From Trichobilharzia regenti (lineage: Eukaryota > Platyhelminthes > Trematoda > Strigeidida > Schistosomatidae): 64,000 bases of DNA. Under the pieces are notes generated by a model. It was not told the origin of the DNA. It saw only the letters and a program-made list of their open reading frames with translations, and made no database searches. Positions 12,435 through 25,800 of the stretch are shown piece by piece (the first letter of the stretch is position 1; each line of letters opens with the position of its first letter). The translations under genes were made by a program, and so were the position numbers. The stretch lies in contig OX235262.1 in the NCBI GenBank assembly GCA_944472135.2, forward strand, positions 90,804,903 through 90,868,902. The letters run 5' to 3'.

Positions 12435-12650
12435 ATATTAGATGGTTGGAAGCAATCGGCCACAAGAAGTCTTGTCTGAGCTAGGTTTTGTGCTAGTTGG
12501 CACTCACCATTCAGCAAGGCGTATCTGCAACCTTGAAGGAACTCATGTCACACGTCACACGGTGCTGCAGTCGGACGAGTTACTATTGAGCTGTTCGAGT
12601 TAACGATTGGACTCTTGTAAGACTGGATTGGATACTTTGATTGGACACTA
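12435..12650 (-). repeat. tRNA-derived SINE (family C)
   Basis: Minus-strand copy sharing, with 15.2 and 22.9 kb, the phrases CAGCAAGGCGTATCTGCAAC and GATGGTTGGAAGCAATCGGC as they read on the plus strand. The head on the minus strand has the degenerate box A AACAGCTCAATAGTAAC. The more diverged head marks it as an old copy. Confidence 0.6.
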
Positions 12651-13265
12651 GTCAGTGACCACATTGTAAACCTGACTGATAGATTTCAGTCTGCACCAAA
12701 GATGGGACTAGACACACTACACTAGTCATTGACTAATGTCGAAGCAAAGGTACGAATGTATGTACGTCATTGCCAACTATCCTGAGTCAAGTTATTCACA
12801 GTCATCAAGCATTGGTTTTGTTTGTCTAGCAAACTTCACCCCAGAAAATCTGCTTATTTCAACTTGAATCAGATCAACGTTTTCTGACGTCAGCATTTGG
12901 ACTAAGCTTCTTTCACTTTCTTTCCAGTGAAATGATAAACAGCGTTAGTCATCGTATTAGTTAAGGCCTGACAAAGTATAAGAAATATCTCAACCATCTC
13001 AGGTGACAAAGACTTGGAGGGTAATAGTGGAAACTAAACTCCTTTAACTGAATTTATATGCTTAACGTTTAAATCTTTTATAGACTGAATATGCTAGATG
13101 CATCCTATCTGACGCTCAGAGCTACGTTAAACTGAAGACTACGTTTTACATCCATACATAAACCGATATTAGAAGTTTACCGAAGCCATGAATAGAACGA
13201 TTAAGCTAAACGCTGATAGATTTTATGTATTCCTTATAATACTTTATCAACCATCAAACCGATAC

Positions 13266-13413
13266 CTAAAAATCCACGCCCACGCCGGCGCACACCTGAT
13301 ATCTATGGTCGGCCTGCGAAATTTGGGCTACCGATATTCATGCTGAAAATTCCATACTTGTACCAAAAATACAGTGTGGAATCAAGCTGTAAATCTAAAA
13401 ATCTAAAAAAAAA
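13266..13413 (+). repeat. tRNA-derived SINE (family B, body type 2), 5'-truncated
   Basis: Starts inside the head at CCACGCCGGCGCACACC and then follows the body shared with 28.7 and 36.0 kb: TGATATCTATGGTCGGCC, GAAAATTCCATACTTGTACC, GTGTGGAATCAAGCTGTAA, ending in an A-rich tail. Loss of the 5' end with an intact A-rich 3' end is the usual outcome of target-primed reverse transcription. Confidence 0.7.
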
Positions 13414-15150
13414 TCTAATGGAACCATCAACTCCCTAAACAAAATTACCCCAAAAATCAGAAACATACAAGTATCGGTCCTTGTCTTACTGTAGATCAGA
13501 AATATTAGAATAACGATTTCCCTAAACGTTTGTCTAATAACCTTAGTAATAAAATACTGCTCAACGTAAATAACCAATTTCATTACTTTAAAATTATCAA
13601 GAAACTTGCATTCACTTTTCTAGACCCATAAGGAAGTCATAAAAATGCAGTTCTGTTGAAAGCGTGGTAATTACCTCAATGTTATGTTTTTTAAAAAGGG
13701 ATGCCGCCTTGCCATAAAATAGTTACGTTTTTCAGAATTTACTAATCTAATTAGAATTGTCCATAAGTTTCACTTATGCGTATAAAATCTAAGTTTTCAC
13801 CACAAAATAAAGATTATGCACCGATAAACTATCCTGTATAAACTATCACAGTACACTGAAAACCCTGGATCCCTAAAGTTTTATTTGTCCTGTTAAAATT
13901 AGATGGCTGTGGATTATCCTGACAAAATCAACATCATCTTGTAAAGTTCGACTTTGAAAGCTAAACACTTATCTAAGATAAAACATTTTCTGTTGAATGA
14001 AAAGAGTTGCTTTAAAGTTGGTCCGGAAACTCAGATATACTATTCTTATTAACCAAACCTGACCGAATATGACTTTCCAATCTTAAGTGCTTATTGAAAT
14101 CCGTCAATTAAATGACTAGTATAAGAAGAAAACTAAACTTTGTGACACTGAACTGTTCATTATTTAATGTTTGAGAACAATCCATGTAGATTAACGTTCA
14201 AGGAAAGACAAACTACAGTTTATTTGTTTTCAAGAAGCAAAAGAAAAGTGGCACTATCCCATTTGAAGGAGTTTATCTCTCAGTGATATGTCCTAACATA
14301 TTTATATGGATACATTTCATTTTTAAAAATTAACAATGATCATATTATTACCGGACAGTGTAGCATATTATGTATGATAATAAGATAGTTAACCAGATAC
14401 GATAAATATAGACAAAGAAAAACGAATATCACATCATGTATCATCAGCATATGGTTAGGGTTGTAAAACTTTTGCTAAATCCTCACTGCAAGGCGGTTTC
14501 TAGTAGAGAAATCACTTTCAGCTTCTTTTCAATTTCGTCTTTCAGGTATACATAACCATTTCGAATGGTTAACCTCTGGAAGATTTTGGGCCACATGAAA
14601 TTCGAAACCAACCTTTATACTTGGCTCTCAACAGTATCAAAAGTCACGCTGGTTCATCTGATTTCTAACAATAGACAATAACAGCTATGTTCAACACACA
14701 GGTTGGCAACCTGTAAATCTACTTTGAAGAGTATTCAAAGAGTGAAGTTACCAGTTCATCTCACCTTAACCAGACCTCCATTGGTTAACACGGATCATGA
14801 GCTTCTGATCACAGGAGTACTTCTGATCTTTGTCTTATTGAAACTACGTGTCATATATGATTTTATAAAGTAGACATTTGATAAACACTGAAATCTAATG
14901 AATTATAACTTAGAAGGCCCAGATAGGATTTAATAAGTTTATCAAATGGAGGAAACAATTCTTTAAGGAAACTAGTATGTTTTTCATAAATAATTAGGTA
15001 GAAGTTTGAGGAATCCTGGCATGTAGCTCACTCATGAACTTAGTTGAACGTTTCTATTATTTAATACAATGAAATTTAAGAAAAACGTAGGAGGTTAAAA
15101 TAAGAAGGTCAATCTTATAACTTACAACTGTCAGACCTAACATCAAACAT
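13414..15150. other. No gene recognised
   Basis: AT-rich sequence with no supported exon. The missing 3' exons of the G-alpha gene were looked for here by eye and not found. Confidence 0.4.
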
Positions 15151-15154
15151 ATTG

Positions 15155-15400
15155 GTATTAGATGGTTGGAGGTAATCGACAGGAAGCCTTGGACCTAGGT
15201 TTCGTGCTAGTTGGCACTTATCAGCAAGGCGTATTCCGCAACCTTGAAGCAAATCATGTCCCATCTGAGATTCGAACCCGTATCACCCAGTGCTGCAGTC
15301 AGAGACGTTACCACTGAGCTATTCAGGCTCGTGATTGACCTCCTGTATGACTGTATTAGATATTTTTGATCGTCAGTCGATAGCCTGATAGGTAGCACTC
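15155..15400 (-). repeat. tRNA-derived SINE (family C)
   Basis: Minus-strand head reads GAATAGCTCAGTGGTAACG (a near-perfect tRNA box A) and then GGGTTCGAATCTCAGATG (box B). The body carries GCACGAAACCTAGGTCCAAG and the end CCATCTAATACC. No acceptor stem pairs across it, so it is a SINE rather than a tRNA gene. Confidence 0.7.
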
Positions 15401-15797
15401 TTTGTTGAGTGGAACGATTGGTTCTGGGTTTAAATTTCAGCCTGATTGAAAGTAATAAACTGCGCTCTATACTCCATTCGTCTGAATATAGCCTAGCCTT
15501 GCGTATGCTATTTCAGATAAACTTCTCTAGTTTGAAATTATGCCTAAATACATTGTCCAAGTTATACTCTTTCTCTTTATTATTTTCAGTAGATGGCAAC
15601 AATCATAAAGCAAACCTATGCTTTAATATATATGTAAAACAAAATATTCAGAAGCACAGTATACTCTTCACTATCCCTAAAGAATGATTTACTATGTTTT
15701 AAAGAAGAAATTAAAAACAAAATGACTGTAAAATAAGTACCTATTCAGCAAAAGTATTAAAAATGCCTTTTTTAAAAATAAATCTCAGAAGACTCAC

Positions 15798-15927
15798 TTC
15801 ATTTTGATTTTCGACAAGAACTTGATCGTATTCATTCAATGCCACCAAAAATATAATCGAAGTAACATTTTCAAAAGAATGAATCCATTTTCTTCTTTCT
15901 GATCTTTGACCGCCTACATCTACAATT
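15798..15927 (-). CDS. G-alpha(q) exon 5 (switch II)
   Basis: 130 bases, acceptor ...ACTGTTGAAG (weak pyrimidine tract), donor GTGAGT. Encodes [18 protein letters not shown] and [19 protein letters not shown], with the catalytic glutamine of DVGGQ. Ends in phase 0 after ENQNE. It is the last exon I could locate. Confidence 0.92.
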
Positions 15928-18900
15928 CTTCAACAGTTTCAAAGATGAAATTTACAAAAAACAAAAGAGTATTACACAGATGAAGAACTTTTACAAAGTT
16001 GAATGCAACTGTTTTGTTTCTAGCAGCAGAGAAAATGCAAACCCTACTAAACACTAATTTAGTTAAGTCTTTAGGTTTGTAGAGATATGGTGGATTTCAG
16101 GGCTAACGTTTTGTGCTTCCTCCAAAGAACATATGCGTTAAATTCGACACCAAGCCTTCTTTGGTTGGTATTTTCTTAGTACCAACCCACTAACTGAATG
16201 ACAAGCATACTCCCCTTGTAACTTGAAAACTCTAGGTTTGACACCTGGTGGGACTTTGCTTGGATAGTGCTAAGATGCTTGAAATAGGAATAAAACAGTA
16301 ACTCCCTGACTCATATCGTTCAGTGGCAAAGTATATGTTGAAATATTTCCTAAAGTCTAGATTTTCATGTTAATTATTATTATTTCTACTATAGCAACTT
16401 CATGCTATGCTTCGATGTGTACTTTCACAGACGTTACTACTTTTCCCCATTTTGTTTTGTAATTTATCACTTACTTGTTGTTGACTACACGTTTATTTGA
16501 GTTTAATAATTATTTTTAGGGTGCTGGTATGCAGGGATTTGATTGATATCCAGTTAGACCAACGGGTACTGCATACTTCTTTCGTGTTCGTTCGGGACTG
16601 ATCAGCAGTACTCACATGTCAAAACAGACCCGGGGCCTTTAGCTTACCAGATGAGCCCACTCACCATTCAGTCACCCGGAAAGAATCCATAACCATTAGT
16701 GACTGACAGAAATGTGTGGGTGAATTCCTAGTCATAAGTCGTGGAGTTCACTAAATCATGTGTAAGGGTAAATACACGCTGATTACGTTTGATGACTGTG
16801 GTGCTATATATCGCGAATTGGCAAAAGATGGGATTCATGGCCACTGTAACTCGTTCCAGCGCCTAGATGACTAACAGACTCTCCTTATTAAATGTGGAGT
16901 CACAGATGCACACTGCTGGCCGCTTCAGACTAGGACGAAACAGCCATCCAATACTTCCTGGTTTCCAATGCTCTTCCAAATGATGTCAGTTCATAATGTA
17001 ACTTTATAATTATTTGTCACTGTGTCTGTTATTCGTATGTATGCCTCCTACCTTTCGTCTTAATATAAGCAATCAGCTGAGAAGTTCAGCGCAAATCCAC
17101 GAATTCATCTAACTTCCTTCAAAATTGTTGGGATTTTTAAATTTACCATGGAGAAATTTTCCCCACTTTTTCTGAAGTGTACGCGAAACATTCCTTTGAA
17201 GTTAATCTGTAGATTATAATGCCTTCCCCTAACATTAAACTGTCGAAATCAGTTAATTTATTAAGTTTTGTTTCACAGGAAATAACTGTTAACATTCCTA
17301 ATGCACACCACCTGAGTTACTTTTAAACAAAAATATTCTTTTCATATCACTAAAGTGAGTTTATAATCATAAGGTGTAATTTTTTTTACCGTTTGTTTCC
17401 TTTTCTTCAAAGTCAAATTCAGTGATTGCCTTAATTTTCACTGGCATCACTTTGTCAGAATTCTACTGGGCATTTGTCCACTGTAAATGAACCACCCTTC
17501 AGATAAGATTACTGAGTATAAATACATTTATATACGGCCTAAATACGAAAGCTAATTTCGAAAGACTGATTAGTCAACAAAGAATATATTTTTGGGTAAT
17601 TGTAACCTTCTAATCCTGTTGAAATCGATTGGTGGATGGTGACTAGTAGTACAATCAAGGATGTGCATTTCGTCCTATTCTGGACTCGTCATCTGGATGT
17701 ACCTGCATTTTCCAGTGGTTGATGGTGTTCCCATTGAGGCTCTAACCCAGTGTCCATAGTTTCAAACGCCAAAGGTTTATCCACTGGACCACTTGGGCTA
17801 CGAGAGCCACCTCTTGAGCAACGGGCTATATCAACTATTTAGTTCGGTTGTACATTTTCCCGTAGATTGATTGGACTGAATTTCTCTGAGCACTGGGTTC
17901 GAGCCTCGATGGGAATAACGTCACTCGCTGGGGAATGCAGGTACATCCAATTGATGAGTCCAAAATAGGACGAAATGCGCATTCTGGATTCCACTATTAG
18001 TCATCATTCATCGATTGATTTCAAGTTACATGACCAGACATCGTCGAAGCATCTGCACAAGGAGCCAATGTGTCAAGCTGAGACCGAACACTTTGGTCCA
18101 ATCAGTCGGCGGGAAAATCTAAAATTGAACTACTAATCTTATTGATTAGATGTCACTTTTTAAAATTAGAGTTGTGAAAAACAATAATTTTCTCAGCATT
18201 TATTATAGATATGTAAATGTAAAATCGGACGAGGAAGTTATAAAGAATATTCTCTGTTCACCAATCAGTCTTTTGAAAACTGATTTGTTTTAAAAAGGAA
18301 TATTTAAGGAAATACCATCAAAAACAAACCTACAAAACTAACCTGAATACAGTTGATTCCAAATTAAAAGGATATTCAACTATGCCTGTTGTTGGTACAC
18401 GAACCCGTAAAATATCTTGTAGACTAGGTAAATACTCTGGATCCGCTATCCTGTCGAAATTATCCAAATAGCTAAAGAAAAAGAAAAGATATGATGAACT
18501 TCTCTATTGATTCGTTGTTGTTATTGTTGCTTCTTTTTGCAAAAATTTCACAGATGTAGATGTGTTTTTTTAATGAACATATACGCATATTATTCATTAT
18601 ATTAGCGTGGTAAATACACAAGTGTTCTTTGATAGCATTCTCCTTAACAAAAATGATCTGCCGATTAGTTACAATTCTATGTGATAAAGCAAACTACGGA
18701 ATACAAACACTTCTTAAACCTTCGACAGGAAAGTGTAGTTGCTTTGTTGAGTGACATGCACTGTTACCCAAGAGAAAAAAAGATGCTCAGTAATATACAC
18801 CTCTCAGCTAAGCTTTGGCATTTTGCATTTTGCAGGTCGGTAAAAGAAGTTAATAAATCTTATGTTAACTTGCGACTAGATATCTATCTAGATATGTGAT

Positions 18901-19850
18901 AGTTTCAAAGCCACATACCCTTAAAGGCTTAAGAGTGAGTCCTTATCACAGCAGCGATTTTGACTACCAAATTGTACTCCTCAAATGATTTCACAGGTTC
19001 TGCTTTGACAACCAAATCAAGCTTTTATGCTTAAAGATACTGTTTTCTCTTAGTCCGAGACTTATCATCAGTACGCACCCGCTGTGTTTCGAATCCAGGA
19101 CCTCCCAGATTCAAGGTAAGCTCGTAGACCACTAAGCCACTGGGACCCGACTCAGTGGACAGCCCATGAATTCCAACTTCTAACAATTCATGATTTCAGC
19201 GCGACCGGCAGCAGTCAATGGTGGACCTCGGTGAGAAGTCATGACCAATGGGGTCCATTCAGTTGGGAGTGAAGACAAATACTCGCCGATGATATTGGCT
19301 GGTGCCAGTCGCGATAAAACCACGAATCGGTAGTGTGGTGAGGCCTGGCTGCTAGCCAAATTGGAAGGCAGTAATTTACGTCAATGTTTACGTCCTCAAT
19401 ATTGGTCCTGAGAATAACAAGAACAAAGACTGATTCAACAACCAACCACAGCAGACTGCGTAGCCGGATACAATTTGCAGCTAGATAATCTGGACTTCAA
19501 TAAACGGCCACAAAGAGATGAAAGATTAACGTTCGGCGAGAAACCACCAATCAGAAGACTGTGTTTGTTTGCTTACAATAATCCATAATAATGTACATGA
19601 AAATCTATAAATATCTGTTGATTCGCTAAATAAACAATCTGTTGCCTGACCCTTGTCTTCTGTTGTTACAGTAGTAGTTAGAATTGATGGGCCGGCCATT
19701 GAGTTGGGTCCCATAGGCCTTATGGCCTACGGGTTTGTCTTGTAACTGAAAGGTTTTGGGTTCGAAGTCCAATCGGTGCGTACTGCCAATGAGTCCCGAA
19801 ACTTTCAGCTAAGACTGTTACGACTGATGAAATAATCTTCTACAACAGGC

Positions 19851-19886
<36 letters not shown>

Positions 19887-22800
19887 AATTCACCCTATTA
19901 GTTTCTCCGACAAATTTGAATAAATATTGGAAAGGCGTGTATAATTATAGGATTAGTAGGCCAATATAAAAAGTGACATCACGTGGTGTAAAATTTGATA
20001 AGCTGGAATTCAATACTGTAAAACACTCTGGATTTAGAATGACAAGTGGAACAAGCGGAAACAATTCAAAGTGAGAATAATAATAATCGTAATAATGACA
20101 GAAAGTACATAGATTAACTAAATAAACAAAATATATAAATGTCTATCCCTCTACGGCTAAGGCAAAAGTAGGGGTAACACAGTGAAAATAGCTTTTGCAA
20201 AATAAAACGAATTCATCTTGTTTTATGAATATTTTATCATCTTTGTGCAACCTGATTAATAAAACATATAAGTAATCGCTGTGACAATAGTAGGACATAC
20301 TTTAATTTAGTAAGAGTAGATAGAGTAAGTCGTCAACTTGCTGAAGCTGTTGGCATTCAGAGACAGAAGTGTGAAATATATTTTCAAATTGAGACTACTG
20401 CTTATTTATTAGTGCCTGGGTATACAATGAATTATTCGCTTAAACACCAAGAACTTTTCATTTCATTCCTTTTTCTGACTTCACTTGTAGTTTACACTGA
20501 TTTGCTTTTGTAATAACTTTTATTAACACCTCCGTTGTCACTGGTCTCAATTGATTTTGTTTAGTTAACCCTTAACATGACTATGTTCAAATTCCGGAAT
20601 ATTATTCTCCTTAAAGTTTAAGAATGACTATATTTTGATCATTATTGAACTATTCCAACTTCATGCAAAACTTGAACATTATCTTCATTTCTGATGTTTT
20701 ATTTTACTCTTACAAAGTCAGATTGTTCATTCGAAGTATATCACGGCTATTTCATAGTGGCTGTTCATATATTTTATAAATCAGATTACATGCTGATCTG
20801 GAAACTACTCGAGTACTCGAGTATTCATCAACCTTATTCAACAGCTGTACGACAACGGCACATGTCAAGTGATCCACAACGGAAAACTCAGCAAGGCGTT
20901 TGGAGTAAACACAGGAGTCAGACAAGGGTGCTGGCTTATTATCACCAATGATATTCCTAATTGTGATGGACTGGATTATGCGTCAGGCAGTGGGAAACGA
21001 GAAGACAGGGATATCCTGAACTGACCGACGTGAAGAACCTAGAAGACCTGGATTTCGCGCGTGGATGATTTATGTTTGATGTCACACACAATCGAAGACT
21101 TACAAGCGAAAACCGACCGACAAGCTGGTCGAAGAAGCAGCCGGCGAAGACAGGACTCCAGGTGAACATAGACAAGATGGAGGTTATGAAAATAACCAAC
21201 CTCAACAACAACAGCAGCAGCAACATCCAGCGCCAATCACCATCAACGGGAGGGATTTGAAAGAGGTTACTTCATTCAATTATCTTATCTAGGGAGCATT
21301 GTTTCAACTACAGGAGGAACGGACGAGGATGTCAAATCGAGAATAGGGAGGGCAAGAAACACATTCATCAACCTGAAACCAATCTGGAAATTTTCGTCAC
21401 TCAGCATCAACAACGAAATTCGGTAGGATTTTCAATACAAATGTCAAGTCAGTCAGTGTTTCTATACAGATCAGAAACTTGGTGGGCGGGTCACTAAGAA
21501 TATTTCCAACCGCCTGTTGCAGACCTTTATTAACAACTGTCTTCGCTGGATCTATATTGAAGATCAGATAACCGGGCCGGAAAGAATCACCAACAAGATA
21601 CTATGGGAACAAACAAAACAAAAGCCAATGGCCAACCAACAAATATGAAGGGGAAAGTGGAGATGGATCAGTCACTCGCTGAGGAGACCGCTGGGTGACA
21701 TCGCGCGTCAAGCCCTCGAGTGGAACCAGGCCGAAAGGGAAGCGGCGAGTGGGAGGTCAGTGCAAGGGTGACAGGGAGGAGATCGTGTGAAGAGGAGATG
21801 AAACAGTATGGACTAACATGAATTCAGGTGAAAAGTACAACAGAAGGAAGACAGAAGCGGCAAGTGGAGACGTGCAGTTGAAGCCCAATGTTTCGCTAAG
21901 AACCCAAGGGAGCAATAATAAATAATAATACATGCTGATGATAACGACATTATGAAAACAATGAATTCACTCTATTCCATAAATGTTATTCCCGTTGTGT
22001 TGTTTAAACTCAGACGCTACCTATACAGAAGGTGAGGCAAGCTGAACGGCTTCACTTCTGTGCAAAGTTCCCTATTGAATCTCAGTCGGTCATTCTGCCA
22101 GTATACCGACTGGACTTCCTGTACGAAGTGTTTTCAAGTGACAATAAAACAACTGTACTCTCTGTCATACAGCCTTGTTTTGATCACTTTAAGCTTTAAT
22201 GAATGCGGTGTATTTTTGTCTTAAAACTGAATACCTGCTGACACTTTTTGTTTTAATTTCACCTAAATAAAATAATGTAAATGATTGATATAAGTGTTCA
22301 AAGTTATTAACTTTCAGCTGGACAAGTGTTGTTTTCTCCCTCTACTGACTCGAACTGTCAAAGCTTGTTACTCTCACCGAAATAGATTTATTAACAATTA
22401 ATAGAAAGTGTAGAGTAATGGATAGCTTCTTTGTATTAAGTAGTTCTGTACGGTTTCTTAAGATTAATCAGTTTTAATGTTGAACTAATAAACCTTGATA
22501 TTTATTTACTCCTGTGAGTACAGTAATAACAATTGATATTACTCTTACAGGTAGCTGTAGAAAAGCAGTGGTAGTAGAAGTTCATTCATACTTATCTGAA
22601 AAATAATTATTGAAGATACGAAATTTTGACAAATATAACTCTGAAAGCATACCTCACTTCTTTTGCATTTGCTTCTCTGTTTCTAATTATTGCTATTATC
22701 ATTATTATTATTAATATTATCCGTCGATAAATCTTTATTTTTAACTGCCTTTGAAAAACTATTACTCCCTGAAAAAAGATGTTTAAAAAGAACTATTATG

Positions 22801-25800
22801 TTTGATTGGACGCTAGTCAGTAACTAGTGTAGTGTGTCTAGTCTCTTATATGGCGCGGACTGAATTCTGTCAGTCAGCTTTGCAATGTAACCACCATTCT
22901 AGGTAACTCGCCATCACGGTGCACTTCCAAATGTTGATGTTAGGTGGTTGGAGGCAATTGGCCATAAGAAGCCTTACTTGACCTAGTTTTCATGCTAGTT
23001 GGCGGTCATCAATCAGCAAGGCTTATCTGCAACCTTGGAGTAACTCATATCCCTTCTGAGATTCGAACCCACATTACCCAGTGCTGCAGTCACAGACGTT
23101 ACTACTGAGCTATTCAAGCTAACGATTGATCTCCTGTAGGACTGTAGTGGATACTTTGATGGGACACTAGTAAATAGTATGCAGATATGCCTTGTTGACG
23201 AATGCCAACTAGCACGAAACCTAGGTCCAAGGCTTCCTCCCGATTGCCTCCAACCATGTAAGAACTATTATCCACATGGAAAACGTGAAGCCTGATAAAA
23301 ACAAAATTTGCTACTAAATGTATGCTTAGAAATCTATTTTCATCTTTGTGCCATTGCACAAGGTATTTCGGCATACGTTTTAGGGTATTTCAATAAAAAA
23401 AACATCATTTTCCAAGGAATAATCAACATTCCTTCGTTTGCTTGTGTGTGCATGTGAGCATAGCTTAGGCTTTATGCGTCTGACTTTACCCATTATATTG
23501 CTAAGTTATTCACAAATAAAACACTGGAATAATAGTTTAAATTCCGTTCTAGTCATTAACCTATTTGTTTCATCAACTTGGCGACATGCTGAATGACGTC
23601 ATGAATGATCTTAGGAATTCACTTTATGCATGTTATCTTGAATAATATTTTCAGATTCAATTTCGTTAAATTAAATATTAGAAAAACTAAGAAAGCAATG
23701 GCAAATATTCCCGATAATCTACATTTAAATTAGCTGAATGATGGTCATTCGTATGAGTAGTATGAATGACCCACCTCTTCCCATTAGAATACACGAAAAA
23801 AACAAGATACATTTTGCTTTAAGAAATTTAACTGTTGTCCCACTAGATACTGAAAGCTTCCAGGGAATATTTATTTTATTTAATCGTATATAAAAATACA
23901 ATAACTCTACTTAATGGATTCTATAAAAGTCAGTTCTATTATTTCAGAAAGAAAAAATGCTTTAACCACCCAAGATTTATATGATGTCAAAAAAATACTG
24001 AAGCAAATCAGATAATTTTTCCTCAAGCTAAATAGTTTATTAATGATATATTTTATGTACAAAAAAGAAATGTAAAATGCAACTTATTTTCCTCAAAAAG
24101 AACTAGAGTATGAAAGGTAGAATGTAGTGAAATACTGGAGAAGGAAAATAAAGCCGAAATTGTGGAGAGGGCAAAACTGGATGGAACAAAGCTAATGTTT
24201 ACTGGAACCAAATACAGTGGTCAGGCAATAAGACAATCATAGACTCTTAATTTTTCAATAACGTCATCATTTCTCTATTGGGTATGTTTTATTCGTCCTT
24301 GCCTAGTGCTTATTAGATTTTTATCGTTGTAATGTTCTCTTGACGTTTCTTCTTCAGTGATTTTTCTAGTAACACAAAAGCTATCACTGAATTTCCAATA
24401 TGTTACTTGTCATATTCATTTATTATTCTTTTGGTTTCCAAGTGGGAATGTAGAAGTTCAGCGGAACATCTCATTTTCGCCCTGTTCCATGCAATCCTTC
24501 TTAGCTGCCTACACAACTCCCGAAAAACCTTTATTTCCTTTTCATATAATCTCCCCCAAATCAGCCTCAGACACTAAACTCGTAGTTTCCCATTTGTGTT
24601 CTATCAGAGGGTTCGGCACTCAACGCCATTCAAAGGGTCTCTTCAGTCTATGTTCAATCTGTCTCCATTTCCTACTGCATATTTGTTGGACGACAGGTTC
24701 TTGGCTAATTGATCGCTAGAGTTCCTTGTTACTTGTTCTTTCTGGCCGGGCATCTGATTTTCATTATGCAGCCAGCGATGGCAGTTGCTGGTATAATCCT
24801 GTAGTAGGCTGTTGGAAAAGATTTTCGTAGTGTACACTAAACTTGGGCTGTATGAGCGTACCTACAAATTAATTTCACACATGTTTTTTTCGTGATAAAC
24901 TTGCACAAAACAAGAAGAACATATTGTTTAGGAAGGCTTTTATTCTTCCCCATTATATTCTTTATGACATCCTATCAATTTCCATCAATTTTGTGATCAA
25001 TAACTATCGTATTCGGATATTTTTTACATTAGATATTATATTGTACATGGCAGTACGCAGCTAAAATGAACCAATAAAATATACTGACGTCATTTTATCC
25101 CGTACAATATGTATGTTCTTCTTGCTTTGTTCCCGACAGTGATTAACCGATAAAAACACCAGTTAGTCCTAATCTGTTTTAATGTTAACTAAGACTTACG
25201 TCATTATATTCTTTTCAGCTAATCCACTTCTTCTACATAAACGCATTTTAATATTTAATTACGTACACTTTTTTCATATAGATTTTATACACTCTCTCTC
25301 TCTTAACTTGTGTTTCCTTTTCTTGGATGAAAATAAAATTACGATGAATTTGCTCTACTGAAATTCATAAATCTAATAAATATCAAGGCAGTAATATGGG
25401 GTGCGTCGGTGGCACAGCGGTTAGGACGCTCGCCAATCATGCACATGGTCCGGGGTTCGATCCCCGGCCGACGAACTCCTTTACCCCGCCAAGCCAGAAA
25501 TAATTCTGGTAAAGAGGAAAGGTTGAGCATGAGGCTAGCAACCCCATCCTGTAAAATTAAACACTGCTACAGAAAATTCAAGCCACTAGCTTGAGGCCCT
25601 ATTTTCCACTGGGGAACTTGAAGGAAAAAAACATGATTATGGGCACGAAATTGTGCTCCAAACATCATTCACCATTGTGTGCTTTTATCAAATAAATTTA
25701 CTGTGTTATGGAATTATGTTCAACCATAGTGCCCAAGTTCTATCCTTTTATCAATGAAATGTAACCTTTTTTCATATTTCTGGTTTAGTTTAGATTCCTC

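Noticed and set aside
15285..15345. Possible tRNA gene on minus strand
   Set aside because: Only the A and B boxes are tRNA-like; the unit is embedded in a repeat with further copies at 12.4 and 22.9 kb.
20957..21260. Several ORFs of 60-90 residues
   Set aside because: They lie on wrong strands or frames of the broken family R reverse transcriptase.
25401..25475. Possible tRNA gene
   Set aside because: Box A and box B are good, but no acceptor stem or anticodon arm closes, and the same head recurs as part of a longer repeat.
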